Positions 1 through 9,167 are shown, numbered from the stretch's first letter. The stretch: 64,000 nucleotides of DNA from Limosilactobacillus fastidiosus (GCF_014145505.1 NZ_JACIUZ010000011.1:1-64000); one strand, 5' to 3'. Made by a program: numbers and translations. Notes: generated from the letters alone by a model not told the origin.

Positions 1-96
1 GGTCTTCAATTCCGAGGAGATTTAGGATAGAATTATTTAGGGACATCTGTATAACCTTCTTTACATGATTTTTGTGGTGAATTGATTGTACAACAC

Positions 97-118
97 GAGG
101 GCAACAGTTGTCCTTTTT
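97..118 (+). terminator. possible terminator entering from outside the window
   Basis: A short inverted repeat (GGGCAA/TTGTCC around 100-113) is followed by TTTTT on the plus strand. An outer TTGTACA (86-92) ... TGTACAA (120-126) pair surrounds it. It may end a plus-strand gene lying before the window. The stem is only 6 bp, so this is weak. Confidence 0.3.
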
Positions 119-124
119 GTGTAC

Positions 125-157
125 AAAAAACTGGTATTGATTTTTCATCAATACCAG
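125..157 (-). terminator. second hairpin terminator behind ldh
   Basis: Perfect 10-bp stem CTGGTATTGA (131-140) / TCAATACCAG (148-157) with a 7-nt loop. Read on the minus strand it is followed by TTTTTT. It lies 20 nt beyond the first ldh terminator and looks like a back-up terminator. Confidence 0.6.
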
Positions 158-175
158 ATAGTGTATACCCAAAAA

Positions 176-214
176 GAAAAAGATGTGATGAAAGTTCATC
201 ACATCTTTTTTATT
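176..214 (-). terminator. ldh terminator (bidirectional)
   Basis: Stem GATGTGATGA / TCATCACATC (182-206) with a very short loop, A-rich on one side and T-rich on the other. It works in either direction and starts directly at the ldh stop codon. Confidence 0.8.
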
Positions 215-215
215 A

Positions 216-1190
<975 letters not shown>

Positions 1191-1217
1191 TCAGTTTCTC
1201 CTTAACGATAAATTAAA

Positions 1218-1958
1218 TTACATGAATAGGTGAGCGTAAATTGGTACCAAAATATCCATAGCCAGTGAAATAATCAAAACGGAAACACCGGCCATAGCAC
1301 CTTGAACTTCACCAAGAGAAAGAGCCTTAACAGAACCAACAGTGTGCCCGGCAGAACCTAAACCTAAACCAGTAGCAACCGCAGAAATCTTCTTCAAGCC
1401 AAGAACCTTGATGAGGAATTCAGCCAATGCGTAGATAACAACGGCGTTAAGGATACATGCCATCGCAGTAACAGCTGGAACACCATGTACACCAGCAGCA
1501 ATTGGCATGGCAACAGCAGTAGTTGCAGCTTGTGGCAACATTGATGCTGTTGAAGCAGCAGAAAGGCCGAACAACTTACATACAAGGTTGATAAGGAACA
1601 ATGAAATAAATCCACCAACGAAGCAGATTACGATAATATCAAACCAGTACTTCTTGAAGATGTTGTTAACACGGTAAACTGGAATAGCGAAGGCCATAGT
1701 AGCTGGGTTCAAGAACCAGAAAATCATGTTACCACCAGGAAGGTAGAACTTCTTGTAAACAGCAGCGGTAGTAGAACCAGTACCCTTAGCCCAAATTGCT
1801 AAGACAACGATACCAAGTACCATACCAACAAGTAATGGGTTAAAAAGGAAGAATCCATTACTAATCTTTGTTAACCACATACCAATTAGGTAAACAATCA
1901 ATGAAATGAAGATACCAGTAAATGGTAATGCTAGATTTGTAACAATCGTATTAGCCAT
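1218..1958 (-). CDS. lrgB: LrgB/CidB family membrane protein (probable pyruvate carrier subunit)
   Basis: 246-residue polytopic inner-membrane protein of the LrgB family with about 6-8 hydrophobic helices. It has the family's small-residue-rich segments SAASTASMLPQAATTAVAMP (about 133-152) and GLGLGSAGHTVGS (about 199-211). Members were first described as antiholin partners affecting murein hydrolase activity. In Bacillus subtilis the homologous PftAB pair moves pyruvate, and the same has been proposed in streptococci. A GGAGG site lies 10 nt before the ATG. It sits 15 nt after lrgA and immediately before ldh. The pyruvate role here is inference from family and neighbourhood. Confidence 0.9.
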   Translation of the reverse strand: MANTIVTNLALPFTGIFISLIVYLIGMWLTKISNGFFLFNPLLVGMVLGIVVLAIWAKGTGSTTAAVYKKFYLPGGNMIFWFLNPATMAFAIPVYRVNNIFKKYWFDIIVICFVGGFISLFLINLVCKLFGLSAASTASMLPQAATTAVAMPIAAGVHGVPAVTAMACILNAVVIYALAEFLIKVLGLKKISAVATGLGLGSAGHTVGSVKALSLGEVQGAMAGVSVLIISLAMDILVPIYAHLFM

Positions 1959-1973
1959 AATTATTGTGCCTCC

Positions 1974-2378
1974 CTAGTCTTCTTTAGTACCAGTAATCTT
2001 GTGGTGAATGCTCATAACAAGGGCACCAACGTAGGCAATAACAACAAGAATGATAATCGTAGAAATAATGATTACGATAACATCTTGAAGTCCTTCCTTT
2101 TTCATGATGTCAAGGTGAGCGGCTAATTGGATACCTGATGGAACGAACAGGAATGCAATTAGTCCGATCATAAAGTCACCAAACTTAGCAACTTGGTGAA
2201 GCTTAACAATGTGACATGCCAACAGAATGTAAAGCAATACCATACCAATTAAAGGAGTTGGTACAACAAAGCTCTTTGGAAAAAGATCAGAGATCAATTG
2301 AGAAACAAATAAAATAGCAGCAAAGATTCCCATTTGAACATAAATGTTGGAATCCTTAGGTTGTTTGTCCTTTTCCAT
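1974..2378 (-). CDS. lrgA: LrgA/CidA family holin-like membrane protein
   Basis: 134 residues with four predicted membrane helices and a charged, lysine-rich N-terminus before the first helix (about 14-30). The motif FVVPTPLIGMVLLYILL (about 37-53) is typical of LrgA/CidA proteins. It forms a pair with LrgB. It is first gene of the lrgA-lrgB-ldh unit, starting behind a GGGAGGG ribosome site. A 387-bp upstream region carries a 21-bp-spaced direct repeat suited to a LytTR regulator, whose genes lie just upstream. Confidence 0.9.
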   Translation of the reverse strand: MEKDKQPKDSNIYVQMGIFAAILFVSQLISDLFPKSFVVPTPLIGMVLLYILLACHIVKLHQVAKFGDFMIGLIAFLFVPSGIQLAAHLDIMKKEGLQDVIVIIISTIIILVVIAYVGALVMSIHHKITGTKED

Positions 2379-2705
2379 AACTTATTCCCTCCCACAGAAA
2401 TAAAAAATTAATTTTGTTCAGCGTTATTCTAAAACGCCTCTTCGATTATTAATTTACACTTTTTTAACGATTTGTGTTCGCTTTCACACTTAAATAGCCA
2501 TATTTTAAGATGAAATGCCCTAAACGAGGTGTGAAATGCCACTAGACTTTGTTACCATATTTACAATTTCGAAAATTAAGCAGCTATTTATATTAGAATT
2601 CTCTAACCAAACGTTGGTATATCAATATAATCATTGTCTATTCTTCTTCAATATATTTGTACACTATTGATCGAATATTAGTTTTTTGATTTCTCTTAAT
2701 AATAG
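2379..2705. other. 387-bp intergenic region upstream of lrgA (mostly regulatory)
   Basis: No plausible gene on either strand. It is AT-rich and contains the direct-repeat operator candidate (2511-2540), the lrgA ribosome site and, at its far end, the terminator of the lytSR transcript (2706-2753). A convincing -35/-10 pair for lrgA could not be singled out among many AT-rich possibilities. Confidence 0.6.
2511..2540 (-). promoter_or_regulatory. direct-repeat operator candidate for LytR upstream of lrgA
   Basis: On the minus strand the 9-mer GGCATTTCA occurs twice (2532-2540 and 2511-2519), separated by 12 bp. The start-to-start distance is therefore 21 bp, two helical turns. Direct repeats with this 9-12-9 layout are the usual target form of LytTR-domain response regulators. 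The lytR gene lies 226 bp away. Confidence 0.55.
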
Positions 2706-2753
2706 AAAAAGGAAGAAGTTCATGTAATCATTATCACGATCTTCTTCCTTTTT
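2706..2753 (-). terminator. lytR terminator (bidirectional)
   Basis: Perfect 13-bp stem AAAAAGGAAGAAG (2706-2718) / CTTCTTCCTTTTT (2741-2753) with a 22-nt loop. T-runs flank both sides. It ends the lytS-lytR transcript just after the lytR stop. Confidence 0.85.
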
Positions 2754-2765
2754 ATTAGTTTAACT

Positions 2766-3494
2766 TCACTTTACTCCTAAAGCTTGCTTCGTTGCGGAAA
2801 CAAATGACCGACTTACAGGAATTTTACTTCCATCATCAAGAGTTAACTCATAAGTATGGTTAAAACTTGGCTGCAATTCATGTACCTTATTAAGGTTAAC
2901 AACAAAGCTACGATGAACCCGGATAAACCTGTTTGGATCTAATAAACTAATCATGCTATTTAACGTTTGTTTACTAATTATTTCCTGATCCTCAGTATGG
3001 ACAACCGCTTTTCCATTTTGTGCCTGAACATAAAGAATATTTCGCTTCTGAATTACAATTGTTCGTTCATCATTGGTTAGTGAGATTCGAGGATTCTTCT
3101 GTTGAGGGGTAACTTCATTATTGTGCTGATTATTCTTCAACAACTTAGCAACCCGATTTACCGCATCGTTAATTCGCTCTTGTTCAAATGGTTTTAAAAC
3201 ATAATCAATCGCATCAGCCTCAAAAGCATCCAAAGCATATTGATCATAAGCCGTGGCGAAGACAATGTAGGGACCATTATTGATCTTCTTTAGCCGTTTA
3301 GCAAAAGCCATCCCACTACCATCACCTAATTGGATATCCAGAAAAATTAGATCAGGCTGGTTCTTTTCAACCTCCTCCCGAGCTGAATTAATTCCATCAG
3401 CCTCATTAATTTCATTAATGAGATCATTTTGTTCCAGTAAATAATGAAGCTCATCCCGCGCTAATGGTTCATCATCCACAATTAAGACTTTCAT
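2766..3494 (-). CDS. lytR: LytTR-family response regulator LytR/LytT
   Basis: 242 residues. The N-terminal receiver domain (1-125) has the acidic pocket VDDEP (6-10), phospho-acceptor Asp53 in IFLDIQLGDGSG and the conserved Lys in VLKPFE (about 101). The C-terminal LytTR DNA-binding domain (about 140-240) has the family block FIRVHRSFVVNL. It is probably phosphorylated by LytS and activates lrgAB. It overlaps the 3' end of lytS by 23 bp, so translation is coupled. Confidence 0.92.
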   Translation of the reverse strand: MKVLIVDDEPLARDELHYLLEQNDLINEINEADGINSAREEVEKNQPDLIFLDIQLGDGSGMAFAKRLKKINNGPYIVFATAYDQYALDAFEADAIDYVLKPFEQERINDAVNRVAKLLKNNQHNNEVTPQQKNPRISLTNDERTIVIQKRNILYVQAQNGKAVVHTEDQEIISKQTLNSMISLLDPNRFIRVHRSFVVNLNKVHELQPSFNHTYELTLDDGSKIPVSRSFVSATKQALGVK

Positions 3495-5241
3495 TCACTT
3501 GACCTCCTTTTTTAGTAAATGGAATGGAGATCATAACAGTTGTTCCTTGCTCACTACTCTTAAAATGAAGGCAACTATCTTCTCCATACAATCCAATTAA
3601 TCGTTGATTTAAGTTATGTAATGCAGTTCCTGAACCGTGCTCAGACGGTACGGCTCGGTGTCCAAGATGGTTTATTAGGTCATGGGAAATTCCTTGACCA
3701 TTATCTTTAACTTTAATAATCAATCGATCATTTTGTTTATTAATGTTTATAGTTACATAATTTTCGGTTTTTCGCTTTCCAAAAGCATGTTTTAACGCAT
3801 TCTCAACTAGGACTTGGATTGTAAATGGTGGTAATAAAACATCGTCACTAACGGTACTATTTAGTTGAACATCATATTTATTTGGAAAACGGGTCATCTC
3901 TAAACTGAGGTAGGCATTAAGATGTTGACGCTCCTGAGTTAATGTTATCTGTGTTTCACGTGCACCAACAAGGTTTGAACGGAAATACGTACTCAACTGA
4001 AGAAGAAGTTGTCGAGCCTTTTCACTATCTCGCCGCATCAACGCACTAATTGTATTAATGGCGTTAAAGAAAAAATGCGGATTTACTTGTGCCTGAAGTG
4101 ATTTAATCTCAGCGTCGCGAACTAATTTCGCCTGCATTTCCGCATTCCCTAAAGCAATTTGGTTAGCAAAAATTTCCCCTAGGCCAGTTGCTAATTGAAT
4201 CTCAACCGGTGTTAATTTCCAACTATCCGTATAATACATCTTTAATGTCCCAACAACGCTATCCGCACCTCGAAGTGGGACAACAATTGCCGCCTGTAAA
4301 GGACAATTAATATGGGAACATCCAATTTCTTCCGCATTTCTTGCAACCTTTACCTGGCCACTTTGAATGACAGATTCGGACAAGGTCGTTACCATTGTCT
4401 TTCCTGAAATATGGTGATCGCTTCCTGCACCAATATGAGCGAGAATGGTATTGCGATCGGTAATACTAATTGCATCAAAGTTTGTATATTTTTTAATAAT
4501 TCGGACAACTTGCTGGGCAGATTTGAAATTAAGCCCATTTCTGAAATATGGCAATGTTTGATTAGTTAATTTTAAAACCGAGTGAGTTTGGGTTGCCCGG
4601 GTTTCCTCTTCTTGACGAAGATACATTGTAATAATTGAAATAAAAATTGACGTTCCTAAAGAACTAATTAAAATCATGGGAATTGCAATATAGCGAACCA
4701 GGAGCCAACCAGTTGGGCTAAACAGGAATACAAAAATCATCTGGATTGATTCCATTGATAAACCAACGACAAAACTCTGCCACGGTGTCATAACAGTAAA
4801 GGAACTATTCTTATCCTTGTACAGATAACCAGAAAGGAGCCCAATTAACGTAGAACTTGGAATATAGAACCAGGCTTCACTGGCAAAACCAGCTTGAAAA
4901 GCCCGGTGGATCCCAGCAATTAAGCCAACTGATCCCCCTACCCATGGACCACCAATAATTCCCGCTGTTGTAACAGCAAGAATTCGCGCATTCACAACTG
5001 AATAATCATGTGATACAGCAGTTAGAAGAACCTTATTATGTAATTCATTGGTGGGGTCAATTTCAATCCCGGTAATATTCGCCATAATCGCAAAGAAGGA
5101 AAAGATTACTACTAATTGTAATTTTGCAGTAATCGTTTGGGCAAATAAACATCGCCGAAAGACGGGAATATTAACAAGAAGGAAGGCACAGATAATAACA
5201 AAACCGACCCTCTCGGCCATTAAAATTGTTAAATATAACAT
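3472..5241 (-). CDS. lytS: LytS-type sensor histidine kinase
   Basis: 589 residues in the order: five-to-six-helix 5TM-5TMR_LYT sensor (about 1-210), GAF-like domain (about 220-365), LytS-type kinase core with phospho-acceptor His389 in QVNPHFFFNAI, and a C-terminal ATPase domain with N-box QVLVENALKHAF and G-box DNGQG. In Bacillus the orthologue LytS/LytT responds to extracellular pyruvate. A Shine-Dalgarno GGAG sits 11 nt before the ATG, just after the SPFH gene's stop. It is third gene in the unit methyltransferase-SPFH-lytS-lytR. Confidence 0.92.
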   Translation of the reverse strand: MLYLTILMAERVGFVIICAFLLVNIPVFRRCLFAQTITAKLQLVVIFSFFAIMANITGIEIDPTNELHNKVLLTAVSHDYSVVNARILAVTTAGIIGGPWVGGSVGLIAGIHRAFQAGFASEAWFYIPSSTLIGLLSGYLYKDKNSSFTVMTPWQSFVVGLSMESIQMIFVFLFSPTGWLLVRYIAIPMILISSLGTSIFISIITMYLRQEEETRATQTHSVLKLTNQTLPYFRNGLNFKSAQQVVRIIKKYTNFDAISITDRNTILAHIGAGSDHHISGKTMVTTLSESVIQSGQVKVARNAEEIGCSHINCPLQAAIVVPLRGADSVVGTLKMYYTDSWKLTPVEIQLATGLGEIFANQIALGNAEMQAKLVRDAEIKSLQAQVNPHFFFNAINTISALMRRDSEKARQLLLQLSTYFRSNLVGARETQITLTQERQHLNAYLSLEMTRFPNKYDVQLNSTVSDDVLLPPFTIQVLVENALKHAFGKRKTENYVTININKQNDRLIIKVKDNGQGISHDLINHLGHRAVPSEHGSGTALHNLNQRLIGLYGEDSCLHFKSSEQGTTVMISIPFTKKGGQVNESLNCG

Positions 5242-5258
5242 GTGTTTTTTCGCTCCAG

Positions 5259-6125
5259 TTACTGCTGAGTTCCGGTATTAATTACCGGTTGGGTTCCCCG
5301 TTCACTAATGATTGCCACCATAATATTATTGATAATTTGAAGACGCTGTTCATCAGTTAGCTCTAAATTTGCTTCCTTTGCTAAGCGATCGATTGCATCT
5401 TCAGTAATTGATACAGCACCCTCAACAATAATTTTTCTTGCTGAAAGGATGGCCGATGACTGCTGTTTTTGTAGCATCGCACTAGCAATTTCAGTTGCAT
5501 AAGCCAAATGAGTCAATCGGGTTTCAATAATCTTAACCCCAGCAACGTTTAATCGTTCTTGCAACTCATTTGCTAACCGATCTGAAACTTCGGTTGGATT
5601 GCTCCGCAGGGTTAACGCATTTTCATTTTCAAACGTGTCATACGGGTACTCACTGGCAACATGACGAATTGCCGATTCACTCTGAATTTGTACAAATTGC
5701 TCGTAATCATCAACCGAAAATAGTGCCTTAGCAGTATCAACTACTTTAAAGACTATTACCGCTGCAATCTCAACCGGGTTCCCTTTAGAATCATTTACCT
5801 TAAGGATTTGACTATTAAAGTTCCGTACCCGAAGAGAAATAGATTCTTTATCAGTGAACGGTACGGTCATAAACAAACCGGCATCACGAATACTCCCAAT
5901 ATAGTTTCCAAAAAACGTTAATACCTTGGCCTCGTTTGGCTGAACAATAGTTAAGCTACTTGTCAAAATTAAGATAAGAATAACTAAGATGATTCCAACA
6001 ATCATTGTTAATAGATGTCCTAATCGAAATCCACTATATACCAGCCAAAGACCAACTAAACCACCGATGATTGCCCCCAGTAAGCCAAGGTACCCATTAA
6101 CATGAAATGCCCGTTTTTCCTTCAT
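5259..6125 (-). CDS. SPFH/Band 7 (prohibitin-like) membrane protein
   Basis: 288 residues. Two hydrophobic helices near the N-terminus (about 13-30 and 35-55) are followed by an SPFH domain (about 60-240) with the family start SLTIVQPNEAKVLTFFGNYIG, then a helical, alanine/glutamate-rich stretch and a polar tail. SPFH proteins oligomerise at membranes and organise microdomains or escort membrane enzymes. Placement directly before lytS, 17 nt apart and 11 nt after an rRNA methyltransferase gene, suggests co-expression with the sensor kinase. No specific partner can be named from sequence alone. Confidence 0.88.
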   Translation of the reverse strand: MKEKRAFHVNGYLGLLGAIIGGLVGLWLVYSGFRLGHLLTMIVGIILVILILILTSSLTIVQPNEAKVLTFFGNYIGSIRDAGLFMTVPFTDKESISLRVRNFNSQILKVNDSKGNPVEIAAVIVFKVVDTAKALFSVDDYEQFVQIQSESAIRHVASEYPYDTFENENALTLRSNPTEVSDRLANELQERLNVAGVKIIETRLTHLAYATEIASAMLQKQQSSAILSARKIIVEGAVSITEDAIDRLAKEANLELTDEQRLQIINNIMVAIISERGTQPVINTGTQQ

Positions 6126-6136
6126 TTTATTTCCCC

Positions 6137-7510
6137 CTAAAACCGTAATCCTTTTGGATAGAAGTTTTTGACTGTCCCTTGAACTAACTTACCAAAACCA
6201 CAGGGATGGTTATCACAAATTAATAGGTACCAGCCGTTAGGTAACTGGTCCTTAATTGTAAAGGTATCACCATGAACATATTGACGCCACTGCTCTTTAT
6301 TTACTTCTAGAGACTTTTGGGTATCTTCTGGTTTTAATGCAAGTGCTAAAGCCAACGATGGTTCAAACCGCCGTTTTTTAAATGTTCCGAGATGTAAACC
6401 CGGGCGAAGAATATTTAGGTTATCAATTTCACTAATCCCTGCTGGCAAGTCATAAAGTTGATCTCCAAATAGGAGCAGTTTATTTGGCTGGTAGTTGGGA
6501 ATTACCTTTTGCCGAAAATCATTAAATAACAATTGTTGTTCCCTGCTTAGGCCATACTTATTTTGCTGCTTCTTCTTTTTCCGTTCCTTTCGCTTTGAAC
6601 CATCCACTGCTAGTGCGCTACCATAACGGAACTTCGAAATAAAGTGACCTTCTCCTTTAAGATGATGCGGAAATAAGCGAATTGCCTTTGTTAATTCAGG
6701 ATTACCATCCGCCCATTCAGGACGTCCTCGATCCATTCCCGGATATGCTTTAATTTCTTCCATTCGCATCTCGAGGTAATTTTTAAGAATCCAACTCGCA
6801 TTCTGTTCATCTTCTTCAGGAGCAAACGTGCAAGTCGAGTAAACCAGTATCCCACCTGGTTTCAACATCTTTATTGCCGAAGCGATAATTTTTCGTTGAC
6901 GATTAGCACATTCAGCCGGATAGTCAGGATTCCAGTATTCAATTCCTGCTGGTTCTTTCCGAAACATTCCTTCTCCAGAACATGGTGCATCAATTAAGAT
7001 TCGGTCAAAAAAGTGGGGGAATTGTTTTTCTAATTCTTCCGGACTCTCATTGGTAACTACTGTATGCCGAGTCCCCCACCGTTCTAAATTTTCGGCTAAA
7101 ACTTGTGCCCGTTTTCGAAAGATTTCATTGGCAACTAACAGTCCTTGGTCCTTCATCAATGAAATTAAATGGGTCGATTTTCCTCCAGGTGCTGCGCAAA
7201 GATCAAGTACCTTTTCACCGGGCTGTGGATCAACTACCTCGCCTACATACATTGCTGATGGTTCCTGACTATATATCCACCCTGTAACATGATCAAGTGA
7301 TTTTCCATTAACCTGTCCATAATACCCAGTCGGAACATAAGGGACTTTCCCTTCAGCTTTACTAATCGTTTCTTGCGGGAGACCATTCTTAAGAGGGTTA
7401 ACTCGAAAGCCACTTACACTTTCCTCATTACTTAATGCTGTCAAAAATGCCGGCGCTTCTTCTCCTAACAATTGCTGATATTTAGCTTTAAATGCACTCG
7501 GTAGTTGCAT
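6137..7510 (-). CDS. RsmF/YebU-type rRNA (cytosine-C5) methyltransferase
   Basis: A NOL1/NOP2/Sun family SAM-dependent methyltransferase of about 457 residues. It has the SAM motif VLDLCAAPGGKSTHL, the IDAPCSGEGMF block (motif IV with catalytic Cys) and YSTCTFAPEEDEQ (motif VI with second Cys). The C-terminal domain (about 300-460) resembles the RNA-binding tail of RsmF proteins. The longest frame begins with GTG at 7522, but the Shine-Dalgarno GGAG (7525-7522) overlaps that codon. ATG at 7510, 11 nt behind GGAG, is preferred, and ATG at 7519 is too close. It heads the operon leading into the SPFH, lytS and lytR genes. The exact rRNA site is not deducible. Confidence 0.88.
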   Translation of the reverse strand: MQLPSAFKAKYQQLLGEEAPAFLTALSNEESVSGFRVNPLKNGLPQETISKAEGKVPYVPTGYYGQVNGKSLDHVTGWIYSQEPSAMYVGEVVDPQPGEKVLDLCAAPGGKSTHLISLMKDQGLLVANEIFRKRAQVLAENLERWGTRHTVVTNESPEELEKQFPHFFDRILIDAPCSGEGMFRKEPAGIEYWNPDYPAECANRQRKIIASAIKMLKPGGILVYSTCTFAPEEDEQNASWILKNYLEMRMEEIKAYPGMDRGRPEWADGNPELTKAIRLFPHHLKGEGHFISKFRYGSALAVDGSKRKERKKKKQQNKYGLSREQQLLFNDFRQKVIPNYQPNKLLLFGDQLYDLPAGISEIDNLNILRPGLHLGTFKKRRFEPSLALALALKPEDTQKSLEVNKEQWRQYVHGDTFTIKDQLPNGWYLLICDNHPCGFGKLVQGTVKNFYPKGLRF

Positions 7511-7545
7511 TTCTTTCATCACTCCATCAATTTAATCTTAATCAA

Positions 7546-7551
7546 ATTATA
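7546..7551 (-). promoter_or_regulatory. -10 element for the methyltransferase-SPFH-lytSR operon
   Basis: TATAAT on the minus strand, 36 nt before the preferred start codon. The -35 region at 17 bp (TTTAGG) is weak, so the promoter is tentative. Confidence 0.4.
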
Positions 7552-7602
7552 ACTTATTTTAGCTGGTTCCTAAACATTTCCTCAGCGCATTCTTGCATTT
7601 CA

Positions 7603-7631
7603 TTTAACTTTTTCTTAATTCCAGGTATAAT
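7603..7631 (+). promoter_or_regulatory. promoter candidate for the HAD phosphatase gene
   Basis: TATAAT at 7626-7631 with a weak TTTAAC -35 at 17 bp. It points away from the divergent methyltransferase operon. Confidence 0.45.
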
Positions 7632-7675
7632 ATTTAATTATTCGCAATAATAAATCAAAGGAAGTGACAACTTCA

Positions 7676-8485
7676 ATGGATCAACACCTAATTGCCATCG
7701 ACCTTGATGGAACAACATTAAATAATCAATCAAAATTAACTGCTGAAACAATTAACACTTTACGTATTGCGGCCAAGAAAGGTCACATCGTCAGCATTAT
7801 TACTGGTCGCCCTTATCGAATCGCTCAACATATTTATGACCAGATTGGAATTAAAACTCCAATGGTTAATTTTAATGGGGCTCTCACCCACATTCCTCAT
7901 GAAAATTGGGATAAGGAATACGAAATTGAATTAACAAAAGAGCTTGCCCTTGATCTCTTAGTCCATAAAGCGGAACTAGGAATTGAAACAATCACCGTTG
8001 AAAGTAAGGAACGGTTCTGGGCAAACCAAGCAACCGAAGATGTTCCTGAATTTCTCCCAAACAAACTTAGACCAGAGCAATCTCTTAGTAAAAAAAACCT
8101 TAGCGACGACCCAATTGCAATGACGATCGAATACACGCCCGGTAGCAAAGATCGGATCATCAAAGCCGTTAACGAAAAATACGGGGAGTTTGTCGAACCA
8201 CGGGTTTGGGGCGGCCCATATCATATTCTTGAGTTAATTCACCGCGGAACTCATAAGGAATCTGGCATGTTTTACATCGCTAAACAGTATGGAATTGACC
8301 GGACCCATATTATTGCTTTCGGTGATGAAAAGAACGATCTGGAAATGATTGATGCTGCTGGTCGTGGCGTTGCAATGAATAACGCCATTCCAGAAATTAA
8401 GTCAATTGCAGACGATGTAACCCCACTTGATAACGAACATAATGGTTTAGCTAGGTACCTCCAAGATTATTTAGAATTAATCTAA
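7676..8485 (+). CDS. Cof-type HAD-IIB sugar phosphatase
   Basis: 269 residues. The N-terminal HAD motif I (AIDLDGTTLN), motif II (SIITGR), Lys of motif III near HKESG, and motif IV GDEKNDLEMI are all present, with a cap-IIB insertion between (about 85-190). Such cytosolic Mg-dependent enzymes hydrolyse sugar phosphates or other small phosphates; substrate is unknown. A longer frame opens with GTG at 7664. The near-perfect Shine-Dalgarno AAGGAAGTGA spans that codon and lies 8 nt before ATG 7676, so the later start is chosen. It is one of few plus-strand genes. Confidence 0.9.
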   Translation: MDQHLIAIDLDGTTLNNQSKLTAETINTLRIAAKKGHIVSIITGRPYRIAQHIYDQIGIKTPMVNFNGALTHIPHENWDKEYEIELTKELALDLLVHKAELGIETITVESKERFWANQATEDVPEFLPNKLRPEQSLSKKNLSDDPIAMTIEYTPGSKDRIIKAVNEKYGEFVEPRVWGGPYHILELIHRGTHKESGMFYIAKQYGIDRTHIIAFGDEKNDLEMIDAAGRGVAMNNAIPEIKSIADDVTPLDNEHNGLARYLQDYLELI

Positions 8486-8511
8486 TTTTCTTTTGTTAGG
8501 TCATCTCGATT

Positions 8512-8558
8512 AAAAAAGAGGGGCGGCGAAAAGTGATCTTTCGTCGCCCCTTATATAT
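8512..8558. terminator. bidirectional terminator between HAD gene and cytochrome-b5-like gene
   Basis: GC-rich 12-bp stem GGGGCGGCGAAA / TTTCGTCGCCCC (8520-8550), with one G-T pair and a 7-nt loop. AAAAAA precedes it and TTATAT follows. It serves both convergent genes; the T-run is better on the minus side. Confidence 0.85.
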
Positions 8559-8565
8559 CTATTTC

Positions 8566-8814
8566 TTAAACTTCAGGATCGCCAGTAAACTTACCAACTA
8601 CTGGTAAACTTTCAAGAACCCGCTTCATATGAAGTGAACGTTTAATTGCGGCGCTCACATCATGACCAGCCAAATTACCGTGATGTTTCCCGTTACGCCA
8701 AGCGGGAATATTACTAACATCATAAACCGTTCCTTCCACTGCGACATAGGCTGGATTACCATCTTGACCATTATACTTTGCAAGTTCTTCAGCGGAAAAT
8801 GTCCTTGTAGTCAT
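8566..8814 (-). CDS. cytochrome b5-like heme/steroid-binding domain protein
   Basis: 82-residue single-domain protein. FSAEELAKYNGQDGNPAYVAVEGTVYDVS gives the characteristic b5-fold opening. The histidine-containing part is GKHHGNLAGHD ... SLHMKR rather than the classical HPGG motif. This variant is found in small bacterial b5-like proteins, where heme binding is often unproven. The longest frame reaches 8883, but GGGAG lies 10 nt before ATG 8814 and the extra N-terminus would cross the promoter region. No membrane anchor or signal peptide. Role in a heme-auxotrophic lactobacillus is unknown. Confidence 0.8.
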   Translation of the reverse strand: MTTRTFSAEELAKYNGQDGNPAYVAVEGTVYDVSNIPAWRNGKHHGNLAGHDVSAAIKRSLHMKRVLESLPVVGKFTGDPEV

Positions 8815-8867
8815 ACTAAAATAGCTCCCTTCGATACCCATTGTTAGATTTATTATAGCACTTTTAT

Positions 8868-8894
8868 AATTAACACTGGCCATTAGTGTTAATT
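8868..8894. promoter_or_regulatory. 27-bp palindrome upstream of the cytochrome-b5-like gene
   Basis: Perfect inverted repeat AATTAACACT (8868-8877) / AGTGTTAATT (8885-8894) with a 7-bp spacer. It lies just upstream of a TATAAT box on the minus strand (about 8852-8857). The size and symmetry suit an operator for a dimeric repressor. It is not a terminator, as no T-run follows. Confidence 0.5.
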
Positions 8895-8970
8895 AACAAT
8901 ACAATAATAATCTTAAAATTAAATTCACTTAAAGAACGTTCAATTATACAACAAGTATCAAAAATTTTGT

Positions 8971-9061
8971 TATAATGAAAACGAAAGTGATTCTGCAATT
9001 ACTTTCGCTAAATACTTCTACTTAAGGATCGCGATATGTCATGTTATCGTGATCCTTATTT
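8971..9061 (+). ncRNA. candidate small structured RNA
   Basis: A TATAAT box (8971-8976, in TTGTTATAAT) is followed by two clean hairpins: CGAAAGTGATT/AATTACTTTCG (8982-9007) and AAGGATCGCGATA/TATCGTGATCCTT (9024-9057), then ATTTTCT. No open frame with a ribosome site fits in between. The second hairpin also lies just after the stop of a small minus-strand gene and could act as a shared bidirectional terminator. The -35 element is poor, so expression is not certain. Confidence 0.4.
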
Positions 9062-9062
9062 T

Positions 9063-9167
9063 CTATCTAATTAAACCGTCTAAAAAAGTGACAATATAAT
9101 ACAATAAAATTGCGGCAATAATGAGGGAAAGAACATCCCAGAGTTGACGCCAAATATTTTTCTTCAT
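9063..9167 (-). CDS. 34-residue single-helix membrane peptide
   Basis: A short frame beginning MKKNIWRQLW with a hydrophobic core SLIIAAILLYYIVTFL and a charged end (DGLIR). It is preceded by GGAAGG 7 nt before the ATG and, further up, by a TATAAT box (about 9198). The composition matches small membrane proteins such as type I toxins, but no family could be recognised. It converges with the candidate small RNA at 8971-9061 on a shared hairpin. Confidence 0.5.
   Translation of the reverse strand: MKKNIWRQLWDVLSLIIAAILLYYIVTFLDGLIR

Noticed and set aside
1394-1618. Second frame of 74 codons within lrgB
   Set aside because: Overlaps lrgB in another frame, Leu/Gln-rich by chance, no ribosome site.
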